A program made the position numbers and the translations under genes. A stretch of 64,000 nt of DNA from Bugulina stolonifera. Taxonomy: Eukaryota; Bryozoa; Gymnolaemata; Cheilostomatida; Bugulidae. The DNA is taken from positions 3,655,996 through 3,719,995 of the forward strand of contig OW285193.1 of the NCBI GenBank assembly GCA_935421135.1. Reading direction: 5' to 3'. A model generated the notes under the pieces. That model ran no database searches and was not told the DNA's origin. It worked only from the letters and a program-made list of their open reading frames with translations. Of the stretch, positions 57,875 to 64,000 are shown piece by piece. Position 1 is the stretch's first letter. Every line of letters starts with the position of its first letter.

Positions 57875-58282
57875 ATGGACCCTCCAGCCTTGGACCATAG
57901 AGTGACTGATACTTACGACATACCCAAACGTCGGCCCCGGCCGCCTAAGGCTAGATCCGGATCAGACAAGGCCGTCCCATTGTCGACCAGCCCTCCAGAT
58001 ACTAAAAACACAAAGAAGACTTTTGAATCCCACACACCTACAGCAGAATTCCAGAAGGAGAGAGAACAATTGTGTGCCACTTTAAGCAATCGTATCGGAC
58101 GCCTCCGACACCAATTACATATACTCCAGCAGAGACTTCTTCACTCACACGTTCGAGACCGGCTCACTATAGTCCAGCAGACAGAAGCCGTACAAGACGA
58201 AATATCCCTCTACCAACGGCTCACGGAGCAGATCCTTAAACATACTCGAAGAGATAATGCCAAGGATCGGGGGGCTATGTGA
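57875..58282 (+). CDS. Terminal ORF with coiled coil, unknown function
   Basis: 135 codons, starting 6 bp after the previous ORF and ending inside the first bases of the 3' LTR. The N-terminal half is Arg/Pro-rich. The second half is a long helix (KEREQLCATLSNRIGRLRHQ onward) with heptad spacing. Its position between the zinc-finger-like ORF and the LTR suggests an accessory protein. Function unknown. Confidence 0.5.
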   Translation: MDPPALDHRVTDTYDIPKRRPRPPKARSGSDKAVPLSTSPPDTKNTKKTFESHTPTAEFQKEREQLCATLSNRIGRLRHQLHILQQRLLHSHVRDRLTIVQQTEAVQDEISLYQRLTEQILKHTRRDNAKDRGAM

Positions 58283-59083
58283 TGGTACAGGACATCCGTA
58301 TACGACTCCAACTCCCGGACGAAGCTCCACCGCACCCTAAGTGCCTAGTAGTTGTTACAGCGCTACTCATCTGACACTCACACTCTCATAATTAGTGTCC
58401 GTATACTTACCTTCAACTGCATTGCATGTTATAACCACTTTATTACTGTCTATGTACGTGTCTCCATGTGTTTATACTCATTACTTATTCATGTACCTTA
58501 CTCCTATATTGTTGTATATAGTTACATGATTATATCTAAGTCTTTTAATGCCTTTTATACCCATGTACAGAGGCCCGACCTCTCAGAATCCATTGATATT
58601 CATTTTGTACATGAATTGGACCATTGTAAGCAACTTTTGTAGAACCCGACCTATTTTGGGTCGGCCGTCGGGTTTCCGGCGGCCATCTTGTTGCGCAACT
58701 TCCGGACGACCACACATTGTCTTTTCCCACGTCACGTCGGCCGGAAGTCCTTATACTATATAAAGGGCATTGTTTCACTGTTCATAGTCTCAGTCTTCAC
58801 TTGGCTTTCAATAAAGACACATCTGTACTTGATACAGAGACTTTCACTTCCTTTTGCCAGGTCATTCGCTTAGCGAACCGCCTACTAGGTCGGATCACTC
58901 TCTTTCATTGTATAGTCTGAAGGTCGGACTTGGGATCAGATGGGTCATCTTTGGTAGTATTTGGGCTACTGAGACCGCTCGATCTTTCATGTAATGCGAA
59001 GTCCTATTACCACTCATAGGCACTTCATTTCTGGGTCGATAGTCGTCCAAGGACGACCGCACCAAATCACAGAAACCATTACA
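58278..59083 (+). repeat. 3' LTR
   Basis: 806 bp, with the same internal signals as the 5' LTR. It keeps the 66 bp at 58869-58934 (starting CTTAGCGAACCGCCTACTAG) that is deleted in the 5' copy and present in the solo LTR at 52.3 kb. Confidence 0.92.
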
Positions 59084-59675
59084 ATATACATATACAATGC
59101 ACATGATTGCATTTACACAACCATGTCGTGGAAGAATAAATACACATACATCATTGTATATTAAAGTATGAAGATTATTGCTGTCTCTACATTTCCTCAT
59201 CTCTTGAGTATTAGGCAAAGGAAGTATTATACTGAGCTGACAGCCTTGTGAAATCTTTCCACCTTAGGCAACTCTGACTCGATTACTTCACACCTTTTGG
59301 CACGCTTTGCAGCTGATAGGTAGCTATGCAGTATTGCTAGGTGAGGTCCTAGGGCTATAATTTACATGTATCTATGAACTGTACTGGTGGCATTTCAAAC
59401 AACAAGACAGCATAATTTTCTTAAGTCGTGTGTACTTAAAGTATGATCCATTTGACACCAGAAAGCGTCTAATGATTTAGCCTTCCGTCGACTCTGAAAC
59501 GCAGCTCACTGTAAAAGTTGTGGTATAATAATGTGCTCTTAGATATACACGAAGCTTTAGTTTCACATGCAATAGGATTGGTCTGGGTGCACTGTGTTGT
59601 GCGATGTTTTTAGCTCTATAAATAAATTACCAATTTTTAGCACCTACGTAGATAGTTACACTATCTGTGTGATAA

Positions 59676-59800
59676 CCAAGACTAAATTAGGATACACTGA
59701 CTCAGGTGTTCTAATTATTGAGTGTTTGAGGACGATTTAAACACTGAACGTGATTGTCACTAATAGATGAACGTGTTATCTAGTATTAGATTGTGATATG
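59676..59800 (+). repeat. Dispersed repeat family D, copy 1
   Basis: Shares with 59993-60120 the order: ACTAAATTAG.ATACA.TGAC, TTAA.GA.TGAACGTG, TCACTAATAGAT.AAC.TGT. Non-coding. Confidence 0.6.
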
Positions 59801-59992
59801 ACGCACAGATTTAAATGTTTTGTTATGGTTCTGTCTAAATATATTTAAAATAATATGTCAACCATTGATATCACAGTCATATACATATTATAGTTAAACA
59901 TTCATGACGTTCAATGATGACGCATATAGAGCAAACTGAGATGCTGAAAATTACATGTAGGTGGTATAATTACCTATAATGAAAGAGCTAAC

Positions 59993-60120
59993 AAAAACTA
60001 AATTAGAATACATTGACGCAGATACTTTATTTATGAAACCCTTCAAATAGATTTAAGAATTGAACATGTATCACTAATAGATAAACATGTCAACAGGTGC
60101 AGGATTATGATATTACATAA
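59993..60120 (+). repeat. Dispersed repeat family D, copy 2
   Basis: Very similar to the reverse complement of 61293-61412: TAGAATACATTGACGCA, AACCCTTCA.ATAGATTTAA, then TCACTAATAGATAAACATGT, and AGGATTATGATATTACAT. Confidence 0.7.
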
Positions 60121-60204
60121 TGTACAATACATATACATTGCACATGTTCCATTATACAACTGGCTAAATCCATGTGATATTTCAATGGTGAGGACATTTA
60201 CTTA

Positions 60205-60365
60205 CACGACCCCAGCTTACCTGATGGACATTGTCGCACCCTTTGGACTACTAGTACCTGTCGATCTTTCATGTGATGATAAAGGCCTACCACCACTCAT
60301 AGGCTCTTCACTTTTGCAAGTGGGTCGTCCCAGACGACATACACACACTGACCAAACACCGTCCA
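60205..60365 (+). repeat. Decayed LTR fragment
   Basis: Resembles the 3' third of the 58.3 kb LTR: TTTGG.CTACTAG, TCGATCTTTCATGTGATG, CCACTCATAGGCTCTTCA, then GTGGGTCGTCCCAGACGAC and ACCAAACACCG. It is an older copy of the same family. Confidence 0.65.
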
Positions 60366-60748
60366 GCACTAGTATTTACTGTCAGCCATCTAATATGAAT
60401 GCAGTTTCTCTCAGTATAATATACATGTTATGTAATCTTATGTGTGTACATGTAGTTGTCAGGGGTTAGAACACATTGTTTTACATTTAAACCCTAACTA
60501 TATGTCGAATAGACTTACCATTACCTACACAGGTCACAGTTGATACAGATGTGGTAGTATTGCGGTGAGGAGACCGACATATGCTGATATCGTCAAGAGA
60601 CTGAGCTCTCAATCACTACATGGGAAGGACACGCGTCTAAATCAGAGTATGTATTCAATGCATACATAACAACACGCCGAGTAAGATATTCCTCGTTGAC
60701 TCTGTAATTAGCATTGACTGTACGTATACCTATTATACCTGTACATTT

Positions 60749-60822
60749 ACCTGTGCCTGTGCCTGCGCCTGCGCCTGCGCCTGCGCCTGCGCCTGTGCCT
60801 GTGCCTGTACCTGTACCTGTAA
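60749..60822. repeat. (CCTGYR)n hexanucleotide array
   Basis: About 12 units of CCTGTG, CCTGCG and CCTGTA, ordered nearly symmetrically (TG, CG block, TG, TA). This gives Pro-Val/Pro-Ala or Gly-Thr/Gly-Ala open frames without biological meaning. Confidence 0.9.
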
Positions 60823-61292
60823 CAGTACAGATTACGAATATGGTGAACTTGCTAGAACAGCTACATTGTACATGTAGATGCACTATTTGGAAACGCTCTA
60901 TGAATGGTCAGCTAATGACTCAATCATTTTCAAATCTACTTGTTCATCTATTATAAACTGAAAGGAAATTAAACATGTTTTGGTTACTGTACAGGCATTG
61001 TGCATATATAATTTCTGAATGGTATTTAATTACATATACAAATAATACACGATATCTTACGATGAAAAAGTTGCCATTGAGGTTGGATGGTTTACAATGG
61101 TACCTTATTTATTGAAAGATCAACTTCTAAACTGGTTTCTCAACATCAAAAAATACAACCCCAACATCTGCACTAGTCTATGGTTCTGACATGCTCAACT
61201 ATATTAATAATTTCAATGATTCAATTATAATGTAGATATATTTAGACATTTTGCCTGATAGAACCCCTGTATACATTGTATGTAATATCATA

Positions 61293-61412
61293 ATCCTGCA
61301 CTTGTTGACATGCTCATCTATTAGTGACAAACACGTTCAATCCTTAAATCTATATGAAGGGTTGTATAAATGGAGCAAGTGCGTCAATGTATTCTAATTC
61401 AGTTTTTTTCCT
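61293..61412 (-). repeat. Dispersed repeat family D, copy 3 (inverted)
   Basis: Inverted relative to copies 1 and 2 and closest to copy 2. A further partial word (GTATTCTAATTCAGTTTTTG) recurs at 61521. Confidence 0.7.
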
Positions 61413-61649
61413 CACGTTTTCTACGCAGGAAGTAATGATTATAGAGACTAAGGGTGTGCAAAATAGTTATTATTGTAACACACTGCTAATGACAACATAA
61501 TTAAAGGATTTGCGTGGATGTATTCTAATTCAGTTTTTGTTAATATTGTGTTATTTACCCAGCTGCTATCAAATTTGAAATAATATACATGTACATAGAG
61601 GGTTGAATACGACACACAACATGGTGCACCCAGACCATCTCCACACACT

Positions 61650-62700
61650 TTGAGACTAAGAGTATATCAAAAAAGTTTTTTTTTGTACTACACAGCTAAT
61701 AATACCATTGGTATTGTTGATAGTAAACCTACAATATGTATATTTGTCTACTTTGTGTATCTTAGAGAATTATATTGCATTCCAGCATATGCATGTACTG
61801 TATATACACAGAACCAGTTCATTTCTCTTCTCTTCATCCACCTGTTTGATGAAAATTTTATTGAAATTCTTCCTTTTCCTTTTAATTCATGTAGGTGCAA
61901 CAAAATGAGATTATTACAACATTCAACAGTGTGTATAAGGTCTGTAGCGTGATCTAAAATTATCCATTGTAGTCTGTTTAGTACATAGTTTATATCAAGT
62001 TGGCAGTGTCAGCATTCTGTAAACTAGGTCAGCTCTGAAGTATATTTAGGTCAACATACTCTTCACTACCTAGGAAGTATCACTACAATCTTTGGTCACT
62101 CTCATATGTGTGTCTGAAATTTAAGTCTCATAGCCGTTAAATAAATTTGGCGCTGATTAAAAAAATTGTTGCTCATGTTTTTCTCCGTAAATAAATACCT
62201 AATCACATGGCATGGCTCTACACAAGAAGGACAGTGCATTCATTGTCATTAAATGAATTATTTTATTTGCTACTTTTTTGTCTTTTTAAAGAAATGCAAG
62301 GGAACTTCTTATATTTTAACAGCCTTTGATAATTAGCATTGCATTTAATAACATTAAAGCGTAAATGTATATGCGTAAATTATGGCAGGAAATTTGGCAT
62401 GAGTTACAGCTACTACTCATGTAGACACTGTACTCAATATATAATAGTTATTCAGCTGATACGTGTCATCCGGAGGTCTTCGAAGTCATATTTTCCATCC
62501 ACAGTGTTATATTTTAGTCATATTTTACAGCTGCAGTATAATAAATGTTCTGGATTCATAACCAGCTTTTTATCGAATGAAAATCCACCCCAGAGGGAGC
62601 TATACACACATGTACACCACCTGTACATGACTTGTACATCTACTTCTAGAATATTCTACAACAGCAAGTGGGACATGTTCTAATATTTACTGAAGTGAAA
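61650..62700. other. Intergenic, upstream of the pentraxin-like gene
   Basis: No gene seen. Open frames are short and AT-driven. Confidence 0.35.
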
Positions 62701-62707
62701 TCTCACA

Positions 62708-62806
62708 ACCAATCCAATGACAGCATTTCAACAGTCACCTTATTCAACCAATCAGAATTCATCTTGAATATACTGTGCCAGCCAGTACTACATACTTAGT
62801 ATAAAA
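62708..62806 (+). promoter_or_regulatory. Promoter of the pentraxin-like gene
   Basis: Two CCAAT-type words (ACCAATCC at 62708 and CCAATCAG at 62748) lie upstream of a TATA box (TATAAAA, 62800-62806). A leader exon would run from about 62830 to the donor at 62888 (CAG|GTGAGT). Confidence 0.55.
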
Positions 62807-63060
62807 TGGCTAGCACTGTATAGATTTCACGTTCTACCTAACAACTCTCTCTACTGGAAGGTTGACTACAAACTAACTTCACATTCAGGTGAGTTGTGTT
62901 TGCTCATTCAACAATACATTTATTATCTACTTTGACTAAAAAAAATTTTATTTTACAATGAAAAGACAGGCAAGCAGCGCATGCATGTTAATATGGTAAT
63001 GGCTATTAGTACAATTATCTCTACTACTAATTGTGTTGCTATTTCTCCTGCTGTGTTCGT

Positions 63061-63140
63061 TACATGTCATATTATATTCACTAAAACTATTACTACTACT
63101 ATCACTACTACTATCACTACTACTATCAATACTACTAGTA
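63061..63140. repeat. Interrupted (ACT)n trinucleotide tract
   Basis: ACT/ATC trinucleotides in the intron between the leader exon and the first coding exon of the pentraxin-like gene. Confidence 0.8.
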
Positions 63141-63234
63141 CTACTCAACAGCTATTACATACATGTGTTTTTACATCTAGTGGTGCAGAAGTTTAGTAGA
63201 AGAACCAGATTTCTGAGATAACATTCAGTTAAGC

Positions 63235-63841
63235 ATGAGGATGCCGTTATTCACTTACAGTAAGTAGATTTTTATTATTATAATTTTAGATATGCTTGTA
63301 ATAATATTATAATAACATGTTTATCAAAATATTCTGCATGTACATGTTGTTAAAATCGAAGAATGAAAACATGCACTCAATTCGGTCACAGTAATGTATA
63401 CTAATGACTGTTATGTATTTTTAGCAGTTGGACTTCTGTTTTATCTGAGTTTTGGTGTTGGCAGTGTGGAAGGAATCGGTAAGTGAAGCAGACTTACACA
63501 ATGAACTTATAAACGTATAAACTTTAAAATGGTTTAAACATATTGTGGCTTCACTTTTCTAGTCCGCAACAACTTCCTTTGCAGGCGATAGTCAACAGAT
63601 AGCATCATAATATTATACATGTACTTTTATGCTTGTGCAGTGTTGAATAAAAATGTATCATATGGGTATGTGAATATGTTGACAGTTGAACTTCCTGTTT
63701 ACACGCAAGACTCAAGCATTTCAAATTACCTCTACCAGGAAAATTTGCCTGAGTTGTCAGAGTTTACATTCTGCTTCAAACTAAATGCAGAGGAAACACA
63801 ACCGAAACCTAGATCCTATTTATTCAGTATATACTCCCCTG
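63235..63841 (+). CDS. Pentraxin-like secreted protein, 5' part, runs past the window end
   Basis: Leader exon about 62830-62888, then coding exons 63235-63259, 63425-63478 and 63641-63841. All have GT-AG borders and agreeing phases, and the last donor (63842) opens an intron that leaves the window. Residues 1 to about 25 form a signal peptide (MRMPLFTY, then VGLLFYLSFGVGSVEG). The third exon gives LTVELPVYTQDSSISNYLYQ, then LPELSEFTFCFKLN and SYLFSIYSP. This is the pattern at the start of pentraxin domains (a beta strand with FTVCL, then a short loop and Y-S-I/L-F-S-Y). Pentraxins are calcium-dependent pattern-recognition proteins. Only the first third of the domain is visible, so a related lectin-like fold is not excluded. 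The acceptor at 63423-63427 is a NAGNAG site (TAGCAG). Confidence 0.6.
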
Positions 63842-64000
63842 GTGAGTTAATTAGTTTTCTTGCAATTCTTGAGAAGTCTTTCACAAATAGAACCATGCAA
63901 CACCCTCCTTGTCCAAATAGAAATGCTTAATCTAAAGAGTTTAGCCAGACCAAAAAAAAGTTACTCTTTGCATTGATTATTGGTTTCAGTGACAACTCAA

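Larger units (their letters stand above)
53596..59083 (+). mobile_element. LTR retrotransposon with two LTRs, pol core missing
   Basis: The 5' LTR (53596-54338) and 3' LTR (58278-59083) start TGTGATGGTACAGG and end ACCATTACA. ATAT target duplications lie at 53592-53595 and 59084-59087. The internal region is 3,939 bp. It holds a primer-binding-like site directly after the 5' LTR, a gag-like region, an aspartic protease region, a zinc-finger-like ORF, a coiled-coil ORF, and a purine-rich tract (AAGGATCGGGGGG) before the 3' LTR. I see no reverse transcriptase (no YxDD), RNase H or integrase core. It is best read as a non-autonomous or deleted Ty3/gypsy-like element. Confidence 0.9.

Overview
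The window is eukaryotic and most likely comes from a marine invertebrate. It is AT-rich and intron-rich, with GT-AG introns, TATA-type promoters and many transposon families, and the palindromic word ACATGTAC recurs throughout. Invertebrate-type lysozyme genes, a pentraxin-like gene and Penelope, PIF/Harbinger and LTR elements fit a basal metazoan or a mollusc. A sponge is a guess from overall texture, not something shown here.

Host genes rebuilt from exons with compatible phases: (1) an unidentified 11-exon gene on the minus strand, 9.4-14.9 kb; (2) an i-type lysozyme on the minus strand, 18.5-22.3 kb; (3) a second i-type lysozyme on the plus strand, 29.0-31.6 kb, divergent from the first with the same four exons, phases and 5' leader motif; (4) a divergent eIF5A on the minus strand, 41.2-49.9 kb, with a 7.4 kb intron full of transposons; (5) the 5' part of a pentraxin-like secreted protein on the plus strand, from 62.8 kb to the window end.

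Layout: 0.2-2.2 kb, a triplicated 670 bp unit. 3-9 kb, old dispersed repeats, a MITE and a microsatellite. 9.4-14.9 kb, the unknown gene. 18.5-22.3 kb, lysozyme A with a Penelope-like element inside intron 1. 22.5-28.8 kb, repeats, a LINE fossil and two tandem arrays. 29-31.6 kb, lysozyme B. 32.7-33.7 kb, a solo LTR. 35.06-38.75 kb, a PIF/Harbinger element with transposase and MADF-BESS genes, bounded by TAA target duplications and inserted into a tRNA-like repeat. 39.4 kb, a TTAA-flanked element. 41-50 kb, eIF5A with nested mobile elements. 50.4-51.2 kb, a GC-rich duplicated module. 52.07-53.43 kb, a second copy of the 39.4 kb element split by a solo LTR. 53.60-59.08 kb, a two-LTR retrotransposon with gag-like and protease regions but no visible reverse transcriptase. 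59-62.7 kb, repeats and LTR debris. 62.8-64 kb, the pentraxin-like gene.

The two lysozymes and the pentraxin-like protein would all be secreted and plausibly serve digestion or innate defence. That grouping is inference. Most remaining DNA is mobile-element sequence, and insertions lie in introns or in other elements rather than in recognised exons.
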